NCBI GenBank assembly: GCA_964030785.1
Contig: OZ034968.1
Location: 71,401,399-71,465,398, forward strand
From: Siderastrea siderea
Taxonomy: Eukaryota > Cnidaria > Anthozoa > Scleractinia > Rhizangiidae
Direction of reading: 5' to 3'
Length of the DNA stretch: 64,000 nt
The notes beneath the pieces were generated by a model. That model did not search any database. It was given only the letters and a program-made list of their open reading frames with translations, and was not told the origin of the DNA. The translations under genes were made by a program, and so were the position numbers. Shown here one piece after another: positions 23,291 to 33,762 of this stretch. Every line of letters starts with the position of its first letter. Position 1 is the stretch's first letter.

Positions 23291-23484
23291 GAGGAGAAGA
23301 GCTGAGAAACCAGGCCGCTCTTCAGGGTAGAGGATGGAGAGACAATTGAATTGAGCTTATGTCATGTGAAGCCCCAGGTGCTCCGCCGCGCAGCGGACTG
23401 AGAACTGTTAAACGTATTATGGGATGTGACAAATTGCTGAGCACATGGAAAAATGGAGTCGTGTTTTGATTCTTCGTTTGACGT

Positions 23485-24420
23485 TTGATATTCTTTCCCT
23501 ACCTGAAAGAATATCCACTATGGATCAAGGAAAATATTTGGAGGCACCAATTTGGCCTATTCACTGGTGAACAGGGTATCGTGAGATGTCATGACGTTTG
23601 GACCATGCGAAGTTACCTACATCAATCAAGCACCCCATCTTGTAGGACAAGAGTCGTTGTATCCCCCATCCCTCGTTGTGCGAGACAGCTACAGACGAGT
23701 CATGCATAGTTGAAAGTTACTGTACCAGTGTGTTGAAGGCTGCAAACTTAAGGGAGACCCTACCAAATCCCACCTCCACCACCTCTCCCAGAATTCAGAG
23801 AAAGGAGGAACCACCATTCACTTATGTGGGACTTCATTTGCCGGTCTACTCTATCCCAAGAATCATAACAGTCCTACGCAGAAAGTACGGATTTGCCTCT
23901 ACAAATGTTGTCACTAGGTAAGAGCTGTGCATTTGGATTTTGTACCAAATCTTACAGCTTCTGCATTCCTGAGAAGCGTAGAAGATCGACAGCCCCACGT
24001 AGAAAACCTTTAATTGTAGTGTCCGACAGTGGCAGAACCTTTAAACCTGTAGTACTAGAAATCACAAGGCTGTTGAATGACCGGTGAGATAGCATTTTGC
24101 CACTCAAAGGATACAGTGGACATTCAACCCACTGAAATCCGTGAAGAGATTTCTGAAGACGACTATAGGTGGGGCAATACTTGACTATGAGGAATTAACT
24201 GCAGTCATCGAAGGCGAGATGATACTGAAGTGAACACCCCATTTGTCTGGTTAAAATTACTGGGAACCCCTTTCAGACAGCATCACTGCTGATACCCCAG
24301 ATTATGACACAGAACGTCTCCCACAAGATCTCGACAAAAGAATACAGTCTCCTATATGGCTTACCCAGCAGTCCAATGCAAAAGCTTCAGAGTTCAAAAT
24401 GGGTGTGCTAGACTTCCTCA
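23485..24420 (+). pseudogene. Pao-type integrase remnant (separate lineage)
   Basis: Short frames show C-x-x-x-x-D-E-S-C-I-V-E-S-Y near 23690, K-E-E-P-P-F-T-Y-V-G near 23810, and V-S-D-S-G-R-T-F-K near 24020. The order and spacing match a compressed Pao/BEL integrase: zinc-binding part, linker, core entry with T-Y-V-G, then the S-D-N-G-R-T-F-like box with Asn changed to Ser. The wording differs from BEL-1, so this is another lineage. Numerous stops are present and no LTRs were recognised. Confidence 0.5.
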
Positions 24421-24652
24421 GGCCTCAGGTTTTTCGAGTTCATTACACCGCCGCATTACACGCACTCTATCGGCTCATAATGCACATATCCCAAGTAACT
24501 AATTTAAGCGCAAGAAAATCCTGCGACATTTTACACAAGGAAAGGTAAACTTGTTGCTGGTTCATTGTTGAGTTACAAAGCAAATCAGAATTTTTGAGCA
24601 CTGCCAAAAACACACGGCTGCGCGGTTTCTTGACGCATTCTTTTCAAAACAT

Positions 24653-24925
24653 TTGGTCCAGTTTGCTGGTAGCAGAGCAGCGTCGAGTGTCTGTACGACG
24701 CCCTTAGGGGCTAACCACTCAAATGTCCGCTACTTTCTTGTAGTGCCAAACAAGGTTGTTGTAATGTTCGAGTCTGGGGAAATCGTCAAGTGTCACTATG
24801 CAAACGAAAGCTACTTGGCAGTTCTTTCATGTGCTTCGTTTTTTATGCTATACAACATGGTTAACTGTAAAACGAATCTGGAGTGCGGCCATTCAAAAGC
24901 TAAAAGTGCTGCTTCTTGTTGGTGA
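24653..24925 (+). CDS. Unrecognised 90-codon frame
   Basis: ATG to TGA gives 90 residues with a hydrophobic stretch near residues 50-65 (L-S-C-A-S-F-F-M-L) and several cysteines. The frame extends upstream of the ATG without a stop for some codons. I do not recognise it. Its neighbours are transposon debris, so it may be part of an unannotated repeat. Confidence 0.2.
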   Translation: MVQFAGSRAASSVCTTPLGANHSNVRYFLVVPNKVVVMFESGEIVKCHYANESYLAVLSCASFFMLYNMVNCKTNLECGHSKAKSAASCW

Positions 24926-25384
24926 TACTTTGTCGAATTTCATAATGATTCTAAGAAGTACATAAGGCAAAGAGGAAGAAGGCGTCGTATCTCTTCTAGA
25001 TTCTATTTTAAAATGCAACAAATGTTGGCCAAACATCTGAGAGTTTATAACTGGGATTTATTTATACACAATACGTGTATTAATACATGTAAAAATAAAA
25101 TCTTTACAGGAATTCTTTTGACATTTTAAATATATTCAATATATTTCACGGTCTTTTTAAATATTCAGTCTTTGAAACCAGTAAGTTCAGCAAAAATGAA
25201 TCAAGTTTGAAACGGCTATTTAGTGTGGCACTTTTGGTTGTTGTATTTTGTTTACAACAGCGTGCTCTAGCCGTATCAAACTAAATAATTCATAACTTAC
25301 TTCAACTACGTTGAATACACAAATTTGGAATATTTACTTGTCGTGAAGTTTTGAAATATTCAAGGCATACTGTCCCGCTGAAAC

Positions 25385-25412
25385 ATGGAAGTTGCGCCGG
25401 CGCAATTTCCAT
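25385..25412. repeat. 28-bp near-perfect palindrome
   Basis: ATGGAAGTTGCGCC is followed directly by GGCGCAATTTCCAT; the arms pair with a single mismatch and no loop. It lies about 70 bp left of the terminal-repeat-like block at 25455-25570. Confidence 0.7.
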
Positions 25413-25454
25413 GACGTAGCCAAAATGCCTCCTCATATACAACTAAAGTCAATA

Positions 25455-25570
25455 AAAAGTCCACGACGTATGATCGACAGGGTGAGTGAAGTCCTGAGAA
25501 GGACTGTTTCTGGGGACGATCACTGACGTTTCGAAAATCTGACTGGAAGTCATCACCAGAGTCTTACGGT
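25455..25570 (-). repeat. Conserved coral repeat block, possibly Penelope-like terminal repeat
   Basis: On the minus strand the block reads GGTGATGACTTCC, then TTTTCGAAACGTCAGT, then a perfect six-bp hairpin at 25490-25505 (AGTCCT-GAGA-AGGACT on the plus strand), then ACTCACCC. I recall this arrangement from many cnidarian repeats. The assignment to Penelope-like elements, whose terminal repeats carry hammerhead ribozymes, is a guess. The part resembling a hammerhead core has CTGGTGA instead of CTGANGA. Confidence 0.35.
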
Positions 25571-26371
25571 GCCTTCTGCTCAGGTTGTCGAAACTTTGTC
25601 GAAATGTAAATGTCACCACAAACAGTCCTCTGGAATACACTCACCTGGACAATCATACTTCACCATCTTACTTTGTCATTTTATACATGCTACAGACATA
25701 CATAATAAAGAAAGCTTAAAGCAAGCTCTGCTCTATACTAACGAAAATACAATATATCAGCCTGAACAGTGTCCCTTTAATTCAATCTTGCGACATAATT
25801 GATGTAGCAAGCGACAATCGTAGGAGGGGAGTCATAGGTTTGGGTCCAAAAACTTTGTCAGCACGTCACATTGCCGGATATGATGTTATGAACGAGTGGC
25901 ACCAAACAGGACAAACTTACATCACGATTTCGTCCTTCACATATCACCATACGGTTAAAGTTTTGACCCTAAAAATTTCGAACGAACGTGACGCATAGTT
26001 GTACGATATATAGCAGTCATTCTTTGCTCTGCAAAACTTGGTCTAAAATGTATCCTTTTAGCTTCAAAAGTAAGATAAGAAGAATTCCATTTAGTACAGA
26101 CGAGAACTGAACAAATACTCAAACATTTAGACATGGGTCTCCGTCACCTTAGCATTTGACCAGTTCGGCACCAGTCCTTCCTGAACTGAAATCAGGCCAT
26201 GGGGCAATGGCACAGGTAAAGGCACAAATAAAGCTTGCACGGTTAATGAGTAATTCTATCGATTAAAAGCTACTTAATCCAACTAAGGGAACGTTTGCTC
26301 AAAGTTTGTAGCCCGAGAGCTCAAATGCAGCTGAACTAGGTTTTATGATCTCCACACTACCAAGGATTTTT

Positions 26372-26407
26372 GAATAACCACGTGAATAACCACGTGAATA
26401 ACCACGT
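26372..26407 (+). repeat. Three tandem copies of a 12-bp unit
   Basis: GAATAACCACGT is repeated three times without mismatch. The CACGTG created at the junctions is an E-box sequence, but no nearby gene supports a regulatory role. Confidence 0.7.
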
Positions 26408-26412
26408 AATAG

Positions 26413-27000
26413 TTGTTAAAACAACGGATTTGGTTCTATAACAGAACTAATTTTAAGTCTCTTATCCTTGACCACAAGACTTGCAGCTTGAAGAACGCCT
26501 TCATCTAGTAAACGACCAAAGAGGAATCCAGTCTGTCAACGCAACACCAGGAAGCCAAAACGCTCTCCTGAAGAAATGTGTGGGCGCTTCTAAAGAGAAA
26601 GAGAAAACCCTCTTCCAAAGTCCTGCCTGGTACTTGCTTCCTTTGGCAGTTACTTGCTCTTTCTCTACCTGCCAAAACTTGCAACAAGAATGTTAAAGCC
26701 TGCATAAATGGTTTTGTTTCAACATTAAACTGACATTCCTTATTAACCAAACATAAATCAAATAAAAGCCCTCTGGGAAAATGTTGAAGTAAATAAAGTA
26801 CAAAAGCAGTCATTGTTTTGTGTTCTGAATTAAGCTACTGTTTTTGCTTTAATTTTCTCTTGACCGGACACGCAGACATTGCGTCCACATTTGTTTCCAG
26901 GGGCTTGGACCCCTAAGTACCATTGTTGAAATTTTCCAGGTGCTTGCTGATTTCAGTCGATTATGTCTCTTATTTGTTTCATGTTTTGTGTTCAAAATAA
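26413..27000. other. No supported gene; one unassigned frame
   Basis: A frame ending with TAA at 26694-26696 is followed by A/T-rich sequence with AATAAA-like words (26761, 26792). It lacks an ATG and could be a terminal exon or chance. Nothing in it is recognised. Confidence 0.25.
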
Positions 27001-27009
27001 ATCATTTAG

Positions 27010-27179
27010 ATGCATGGTCCTTTGATGTCAGATCGATTCAGGGACAGGGTATTTGTGAAATCAGGTGAAATGGGGAGTTGGACCTCCTTTTACTTTGACA
27101 TTTACTGCGACTGGCGCCACCACTTTGAATTGGAAGAATTTGTAGGAACTTTGGAGGATGTAGTGCAAATATTCAAGGT
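27010..27179 (+). CDS. Candidate isolated exon, unknown gene
   Basis: A frame with normal protein-like composition (F-R-D-R-V-F-V-K-S-G-E-M-G-S-W, F-Y-F-D-I-Y-C-D-W, F-E-L-E-E-F-V-G-T-L-E-D-V) is bounded on the left by TCATTTAG, a plausible acceptor. On the right it is bounded by AAG|GTTAGT, a plausible donor. No neighbouring exon was found on the same strand. I do not recognise the sequence. It could be a host exon, a pseudogene piece or a repeat. Confidence 0.3.
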
Positions 27180-27299
27180 TAGTCTTTTTTTGTCGATATG
27201 ACAATAGGCTTGCCTTACCACAGCCCCATACTAATTTTGGAAAAAAGAAGCAGGGCTGTGTTATAGAACAGCTAACCTTTGGACATAAGACAGTCACTT

Positions 27300-28787
27300 T
27301 CCCTTAATGAATTCAAAACAAAACTGGCCAACCCTAACTTCCCGAGTGATCAAAATAGTTAATGCTAAGTTTTAGATGTCTTAATGTCATAGTTTATTAG
27401 TTAGATAATTAGATGCAGTCTCAGTTTACCTTTTTTGTACTAGTAATATAATTGTTTCGCTAACAGTGATGCACTAGAAAGGATGTGCTTGATATGCTCT
27501 TCAGGTTCTCCTCCTACTTCAGAATTCTTGACTTTCATGAAATTATGTCTGTAAATAATTTTGGAGGAAACCTTTCTTCGAGCTTTCTCGGTCAAGCGAA
27601 GAGGGACGCGTAATTCAAGCCCACACTAAGGAGATGTCTTGCCATGGGGAAATGCCATATGGTCACATTCCTAGAATGGTTGAGATAAAAAAACCATAAC
27701 TTATTCTAGTTTGTCTTTTTGGTGATAAGTTCAAATCTGTAACCTCTCATCTGGATGAGACGTTGCTGACATTTTTACTAAAATATTTACCACCAATTCT
27801 CACAGAAGATAACATGAAATTCACACTCATTTAAATCCCAAATGTTGTAATTTAGCTTTAATTTCATCAAAGCTGCAGTTCTGTTTTCAATGATGATTGT
27901 TTTCTCTGTTTCTTTACTTACCTCTTCGAGAGATATTTAAAATGCCTGTAAAGGTAGTTCCTACAGTCCTGTTTCCAAATGACAGTTGTTACCACAAGTC
28001 TTTGAAAGACACAGGGGCATTACAAAGACCAAATGGCAACTTAACTATCAGACAAAAAATAATAAAATAAATGACAGAAAAAGAGGTAATGTTCAGTGAG
28101 AAGAGAGGCGCACTGTGTAAAATAAATCAGCGTTTTAGAAAGGGAAAACACTGTGTAACAAATTAAAGAAGAACGTTACCCCAATTGTAGAGCAGATTTT
28201 TAGATCTCATTTCCTGGGATTCCCGAGCACAAAAACATTGGCTTCGACCTTGGATTTTGCGGTCCAAATCTTTTTAGGCCATTTTTAATACAAGGCTTGT
28301 ACAAATTTAGGCAAAAGAACATTTCAAGGCATTCTCAAAGACAAAAACCAGTTTTCAAGGACTGTCTCATTTAACAAATCAGCATCCTTCCCTTTTTTGA
28401 CAAGTCACATAGTCAATACGTTCCAAACACCAAAATAAACTATACATCAATGGAAAGCTTAACGAATGCAGTATTCGGCAAGATTATAATTTTCTTGATA
28501 TGTCCTTTTTAACAGCAGCAGGACCTAGTAAACGCCAAAACCATGATGACTCATTCAAGTGGATTTACTGGGTATTGAATGTAGGTGCTGAGGCAAAATA
28601 ACTGCACACTGTCAAACCCAAAACGTCAATCAACGAAAGGTTATGGGCATTTTGTGACCTTCCAATTGCTTATTGAGATATCCAAGTGTAAAATTTGAGT
28701 GGCAAAAAAGTTGTGAGGCGCATTACAATAGAACCTGCCAAACCAAAATATTCTAAAGATCAAAAATTCCTTGCCACTGTTCTGCTC
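27300..28787. other. Intergenic stretch, nothing recognised
   Basis: AT-rich sequence with only short open frames on either strand. No inverted ends, tandem repeats or protein similarity were recognised up to the TTAA element. Confidence 0.5.
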
Positions 28788-28830
28788 TTAAAGAGCCAGT
28801 GTCACCCAAAGTGCTTTGCGCGCTGACGTA

Positions 28831-28852
28831 CATTTTTCATATATGAAAAATG
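28831..28852. repeat. 22-bp perfect palindrome near the left end
   Basis: CATTTTTCATA is followed directly by TATGAAAAATG, exact with no loop. It lies about 40 bp inside the left end of the TTAA element and could act as a subterminal binding site. Confidence 0.7.
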
Positions 28853-29333
28853 CGCCATTTTCTTGATTGTCGTAAAGTCTGATCTGTATTTTCTTCCAAC
28901 GCTGCCGTTAGCGATCCGAAAGCACTAGTGTGAATTTTGACTTGACATTTAAGTGTCGCTGTATTGATTTCGTTGCATATTTCCGAATTCTGAAGTGTTT
29001 TCGGGGTGGAGAAGGAGATCTTTAAATTGGATGCCTCGTAGGGTTCAGGAAAGTTGAGGCGAAGGCCGAGTTTTCTGGGCTCTGCCAAAGTTGTACGGCT
29101 GAAGGAGTCTGTGTATCAGTAGCGGTGGGAAAGAAAAACATCTACGGGTTTCAGCAATAGTACTGACACTGTGTTTGCCGAAATAGTGTTATATTTGTTG
29201 CCGAATGAAAACAGAAGGAATGTTAATTTACCACAAAATAACAGGAGCTATGGGCTTGCTCCAAAATAATGCTTATGGTCATGAGCTTGTGCTGTTTTGC
29301 TTAATCATTCCTTGCATTCACTGACTGTTTGTT

Positions 29334-29705
29334 TTATTTTTACAAAAAGTGTAAGTGGCTATTCTGGTTTTGCGTCCATCGACATCGGTCAATGCAATCG
29401 ATCGCGCAATCAATCGATCGGACTGTAATAGATCCATGTATACGCACTGAATGCAAAGTCAGATCTTGAGTAGTTTTCTCAAGTGACATTTAGCGATGAA
29501 GACGTCAATATTCTCACTACTTGTTTTTGTCTTATTTTTATATCGAGTGGAAGTGGCTACTCTGGTTTTACGTCCATCGAGATCGATCGATTGATCAATC
29601 GATCAATCGATCGGTTGTTCTAAAAGCTCCATACGCGTTGACTACAAAGTCAGATCTACAGTTCTCTTCTCCGGTAACATCTAGCGATGAAGATATTACT
29701 ATTTT
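29334..29705 (+). repeat. Internal direct duplication in the TTAA element
   Basis: Two blocks of roughly 180 bp (about 29334-29522 and 29531-29705) share the order AAGTGGCTA-T/C-TCTGGTTTT, GTCCATCGA, an ATCGATCG-rich tract, AAAGTCAGATCT and AGCGATGAAGA. They have drifted from each other, so the duplication predates the insertion or is old. Confidence 0.65.
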
Positions 29706-30469
29706 TAGAGGCTACTACTGTAAATATCAGCTTGCTGAAAGGCCAGTGCGGCAGGGTATAATTTGTGAAACGTCCGGCAAACGCGCCAGCCAAACTTCAA
29801 AACAAAAACACAACTGCGCAAAGCACTTTGGGTGACACTGGCTCTTTAACTATTCCAGGGATGTTATGGCCAAATTTCACCAAAACCTGTCTTTCCATAG
29901 GCCATGAGAAGAATTCTCGGTACGTATGATCTGCAGAAATAAGTGAGATAAACAATGCTTGGTGAATTCATGTGAAAATGCTTATGTAAGTGGAGTCGTT
30001 AGGTGGGTTCATACTAGCTTCGTAAGTAGACCTTAAGCATACTTGAATCTTACTTCAGATGTGAACGGGTCTAATTTCAACATAAGTAGCCTACTTTGTA
30101 GCCATGGCAATGCATCTTTTTCTAAAGAGCCAAAGTGCACTTTCAAGTATTTTTCAACCATCCTTACCAGCGCACTTATGCACTATCAAAACAATTTCAG
30201 GAAATTGACTGTCAAATGCATTTTTCGATGGCATATCAGTACATGCAAGACTTGTACAACACGCACATCATTTCGATCTGCTTGCTTTCTCGACGCCTTC
30301 AGCTTTCAAGGACACGAAAAAACAAAGGAAATGGACAACTCCGACCAGTCACTTTCAACCCAACTTTCGCGCGCTGGACCGCGATGATGACCATACAACG
30401 ATGATTTTTTTTTCCTTTAGTGATAACTTGAATTGACGGTTTGCAAGAGTAGCAAATGCAGGGCAGCAC

Positions 30470-31351
30470 ATGAATGGCGGTCAACATTGGCCATTTCTTC
30501 CAACGAGCGCCTCGTTTTATCATCCATCTGAGCCGCAATTAAGCCAACCAGGAGGTTCACAGCCTGTACTCGATACAAATCAGTTTACTAACACGGTACC
30601 ACAGCGCATGCAATCACCAATTCGACTTGCAACGAGCACGCCATCTTCTCAGTCTCCAGCCATGAGTGATTCCGATGTGCTGGCCGCGGGAAATAAAAAA
30701 GGGAAAAAAGCTCGTGTTAAGTCCGCTGACTGGACCGAAGAAGAAACCAAAGACCTTTTAGAAGCTTGGGGATCAAGATACAGTAAGCTGCGAGGAGCTT
30801 CTCAAAGGGAGAAAATCAAAATCTGGAACATCTATTCTTCATACAAAGCAAGTTGTCTCGAAAGCCAAAGAACACTTCAGCAGGTCAAGAAGCGCCAACA
30901 AAATTTAGAGTACGATTATAAGCAGCTAAAACAGCGATCTCGTTCAACTGGAGAAGCTGGAATTAAGAGAATCAAAGACGGCTTACCGTATTTTGACATT
31001 TTTGATGAGGTGATGGGGCATCGCGACAGCATCGATCCTTCGAAAATGGCAATCGAGGGAAGCTCTACCTTCAGTGCAGAGGATGATGATGACGCTTCAG
31101 TAGTTGAGAACGAAAACCTTTCATTTGATGATGCTGAGGAAACTTCTGAAGAAATAAACAATGTTCAAAGGAGCAGTGAGAAAAGAAAGGCAGAAACGCA
31201 GGAAAAGTCTGGGCGTAAAGGAAAAAGAAGGCGGCGAGATGTCCCCACGGAAAATAAGACAACCGATTGGCAGACTACCTTTGTAGAGATGTGGGAGCGT
31301 AGTATGGAACAGGACAATGCCCGATTTGAACGTTCTGCAGAAATGTTCTGA
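30470..31351 (+). CDS. Harbinger Myb/SANT-like accessory protein
   Basis: The 293-codon frame starts at ATG 30470. After a proline/serine-rich leader of about 80 residues comes a trihelix or Myb/SANT-like domain (S-A-D-W-T-E-E-E-T-K-D-L-L-E-A-W at about residues 84-100, with W-N-I-Y-S-S-Y and L-E-Y-D-Y-K-Q-L further on). An acidic segment and a basic nuclear-signal-like cluster K-G-K-R-R-R-R follow. In this family the protein helps carry the transposase to the nucleus and bind the element's ends. The TGA at 31349-31351 looks premature: the same frame continues 27 coherent residues to TAG at 31433-31435, and the stop would be an arginine codon before a CpG C-to-T change. Confidence 0.85.
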   Translation: MNGGQHWPFLPTSASFYHPSEPQLSQPGGSQPVLDTNQFTNTVPQRMQSPIRLATSTPSSQSPAMSDSDVLAAGNKKGKKARVKSADWTEEETKDLLEAWGSRYSKLRGASQREKIKIWNIYSSYKASCLESQRTLQQVKKRQQNLEYDYKQLKQRSRSTGEAGIKRIKDGLPYFDIFDEVMGHRDSIDPSKMAIEGSSTFSAEDDDDASVVENENLSFDDAEETSEEINNVQRSSEKRKAETQEKSGRKGKRRRRDVPTENKTTDWQTTFVEMWERSMEQDNARFERSAEMF

Positions 31352-31464
31352 GAATCCCAAAGCTGGCAAATGGAGCAAACGAACGCGATACTTGCTGGCT
31401 TTAAAGACATATTTAAGGATTTAGCATCGAAGTAGTTTAATTAGCTTTGATCTGACAAGTTTAT

Positions 31465-32748
31465 TTACAAATTATCGCGTACATAGTCTTTTAGCGCTTC
31501 TCGAATGTCGTTGCCAGTTTCAATACCAATTCTTCCATCGTTGTCATCGTCAGAACTAACATCTGAATCGCTGTTGTCGGTGTCATATAGGTCACCCCTT
31601 TCAATACAAATGTTGTACAAAATGCACGCTGCAATCACGGTTTTTTTCAAAGTGCTTGTTTTTTGTTCGACCCTTTTCAACGCAATTCTCCAACGGCCTT
31701 TTAACATACCAAATGCTCGTTCCACAACACAGCGCAATGCACTTAACTTTACGTTAAACTTTCTCTTCTCAGGAGTGAGACGCCCTCTGTCTGGGTACGG
31801 CTTCACTAGCCAGCTTCTGAGTGGATAGGCACTATCGCCAGCTAGAAGCGGCCTGATTTCTATTCCATTTATATTGCATGTTGGACCGCTAAGAATTTGC
31901 TCATTTTGTGCTAGATCATAAAGACCGCTTAGCCTTAGAACCCACGCATCATGTATGCTGCCAGGATACCCTACTGTAGCATGGATAAATTTTAAATTTG
32001 CATCGACTATGCCTTGCAGATTTACACTGTAGTGTTGCTTGCGATTAAAATAATCTTCATGATTGTCTGGTGGCGCATTTATTTCTATATGACACCCGTC
32101 CATTGCTCCCATTATTTGGGGTATTCCATAAGATTCCTCAAACTCGTCCATTTTGTTCCGGATTTCCTGAGTTGTCAAAGGAAATTTTATAAAGCGGTTT
32201 TTCAAATTAAAAATGGCTTGTTCGAACTCGCTACAAATACTTTTCGCCGTTGACTTTCCAAGGCCAAATTGTAAACCACAACTTCTGTAGCTGTTGCCTG
32301 TTGCCAGTCGCCAGAGCGAAAGACCAACTCTTTCCTCCACGCTGACCGGATCTCGGAACCTCGTGTGCTGCTTTTGTAAGTTCACCCTCACAAGGTCACA
32401 TAAGTAATCGAAGGTTTTGCGTGTCACTCTAAAATGTTCTTTCCAAAGAAAATTTAGCGCTGGATTTGCCAACAAACTACGGAACCAGTTTTGTGGACGT
32501 GGCCAACCCCAAGCTCTTCTTCTTTGTGGCACATTTTGACTCATTTGGCAGAAAAGCATCAACATAATCCGGCGTTGGTTTCTTCGTCGCATTCTAAATT
32601 CTTCCTCAACAACGAGAAAGTGATAAGCTTGGTGGAGCAGCATAGCCTGCTGTCGTTGCAGCAAGAAAAATAAAAGCCAAATGATAAAAGCAATTTTGAG
32701 CTTTCGAGGTCGCACGATGTAAAATAAATGTTTAAATCTTTGCCGCAC
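31465..32748 (-). CDS. Harbinger DDE transposase
   Basis: A 427-codon frame from ATG 32748 to a stop at 31465 encodes a DDE_Tnp_4-type nuclease. The three acidic landmarks are in place: MGAMDGCHI (first Asp), L-L-A-G-D-S-A-Y-P (second Asp) and V-V-E-R-A-F-G-M-L-K-G-R-W (Glu). An N-terminal helix-turn-helix-like region precedes them (V-E-E-R-V-G-L-S-L-W-R-L-A-T-G). Length and motif spacing are normal for Harbinger, and there is no stop or frameshift. It excises and inserts the element with the Myb-like partner encoded opposite. The two genes converge and end about 115 bp apart. Confidence 0.92.
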   Translation of the reverse strand: MRQRFKHLFYIVRPRKLKIAFIIWLLFFLLQRQQAMLLHQAYHFLVVEEEFRMRRRNQRRIMLMLFCQMSQNVPQRRRAWGWPRPQNWFRSLLANPALNFLWKEHFRVTRKTFDYLCDLVRVNLQKQHTRFRDPVSVEERVGLSLWRLATGNSYRSCGLQFGLGKSTAKSICSEFEQAIFNLKNRFIKFPLTTQEIRNKMDEFEESYGIPQIMGAMDGCHIEINAPPDNHEDYFNRKQHYSVNLQGIVDANLKFIHATVGYPGSIHDAWVLRLSGLYDLAQNEQILSGPTCNINGIEIRPLLAGDSAYPLRSWLVKPYPDRGRLTPEKRKFNVKLSALRCVVERAFGMLKGRWRIALKRVEQKTSTLKKTVIAACILYNICIERGDLYDTDNSDSDVSSDDDNDGRIGIETGNDIREALKDYVRDNL

Positions 32749-32929
32749 TCATGCATATGCTTAAAAATACTTGGCGTGCAAATTGATTGACGGCTCTGTC
32801 ACTTGAAGTATACTTAGAATTTTAAATATGAACGCTTATCAAGGTAAGTAAACATACGTGATCTCAAGTATACTTGAGGTCTTTGCGTACTTAAGGTCTA
32901 CTTACTAAACTAGTATGAACCCACCTGTT

Positions 32930-33540
32930 GGTCGCGAAAATTCTCCAGGGTGTTGACTCATTTTGGAGATTATAACACCTTCCTGATAACTTTTGTTAAA
33001 AAATACGCCTTCCTCTACACTTTGCGCGCCTGTTTGAAAAATGCTTAAATACTTATCTTTAATTTGGTTGGAGAAAATATTTTTCAATTTTCCATTTTTG
33101 TTAGCTCACAACCTTTAATCTGTCCCGGCCCTTAATCACAACTTGTTGTGACCACACCTGCTGACCACATTTCATCCTCCGTCGGGAAGGCAAAATGTTT
33201 TTAGGTGGCGCGACATCTCAAACGTCGCTGCCGTCTCATAAAATGGGTAGCACATTCCTTAATTGGCGGTAGTCAGTAGACTTAGTCTCCACGCGGGCTC
33301 TAAATAACCAGGCTCGTTATAATGACGTGTATTTTACGAGATTGAAAGTGTGAAGGGTAATTTTGTTGTTTTGAGTTTCGCGGTGTATTGGAGTTGAGTT
33401 GGGAGATTGTCGATGACTTATGGAGACTATTGTTAACAGTGGTTCCACAGTGCTTTCAACTTGACAGGTTGGGGTCATATCCAAAAATCAATGATTGAGT
33501 GGAAGGTCAGTTTGAAAATCCTTTACGGTTTCCCATTTCA
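32930..33540. other. Intergenic, no feature recognised
   Basis: Mixed-composition sequence to the right of the Harbinger element with no lasting frame. A TTTTGTTGTTTTGAGTTTCGCGG-like stretch near 33360 recurs in diverged form near 33960, suggesting a local repeat. Confidence 0.4.
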
Positions 33541-33762
33541 TCAGTTAATCAATACCTTAAATTCTGGACATTCTTGGGTAATATGTTTACATTCATTTAA
33601 TTAAAGTTTGTGGGTAGAATTTGTTCAGAGGTCATTAACCGACAAAGTTCTCAAAGGAAATGTGTCATATACGTGACATTTCTTTGGTCACAGTAGCTTT
33701 GTTGAAGAGTTTTAAGGTGAATTTTTTATTTGTAGCTATGATGAAGCAGATAGATTTAGTGA
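33541..33762 (+). repeat. Direct repeat, copy 1 (about 220 bp)
   Basis: This block and 34856-35078 share long stretches in the same orientation, for example GACATTCTTGGGTAATATGT, CAGAGGTCATTAA, GACATTTCTTT and AGCAGATAGATTTAGT. They lie about 1,315 bp apart and are clearly diverged. No element ends or coding potential are visible. Confidence 0.75.

Larger units (their letters stand above)
28788..29849. mobile_element. 1,054-bp TTAA-flanked TIR element (non-autonomous)
   Basis: TTAA at 28788-28791 and 29846-29849 brackets an element (28792-29845) whose ends are inverted copies of about 30 bp starting AGAGCCAGTGTCACCCAAAG. TTAA duplications point to piggyBac- or Kolobok-type transposition. It has no transposase frame. 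A minus-strand frame of 83 codons (28837-29088) is not recognised. The interior carries a roughly 190-bp imperfect direct duplication and GATC/ATCGAT-rich stretches. Confidence 0.8.
30001..32926. mobile_element. PIF/Harbinger transposon, nearly intact
   Basis: Inverted ends of about 35 bp (AGGTGGGTTCATACTAG with GTAAGTAGACCTTAAG a few bases later) enclose 2,926 bp. The flanks share GTT (29998-30000 and 32927-32929), a 3-bp duplication as expected for Harbinger, although the family usually prefers TWA. Two convergent genes are present, as in autonomous elements: a Myb/SANT-like DNA-binding protein on plus and a DDE transposase on minus. The transposase frame is unbroken. Confidence 0.9.

Noticed and set aside
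31505..31828. Plus-strand 107-codon frame
   Set aside because: It is the antisense shadow of the Harbinger transposase.
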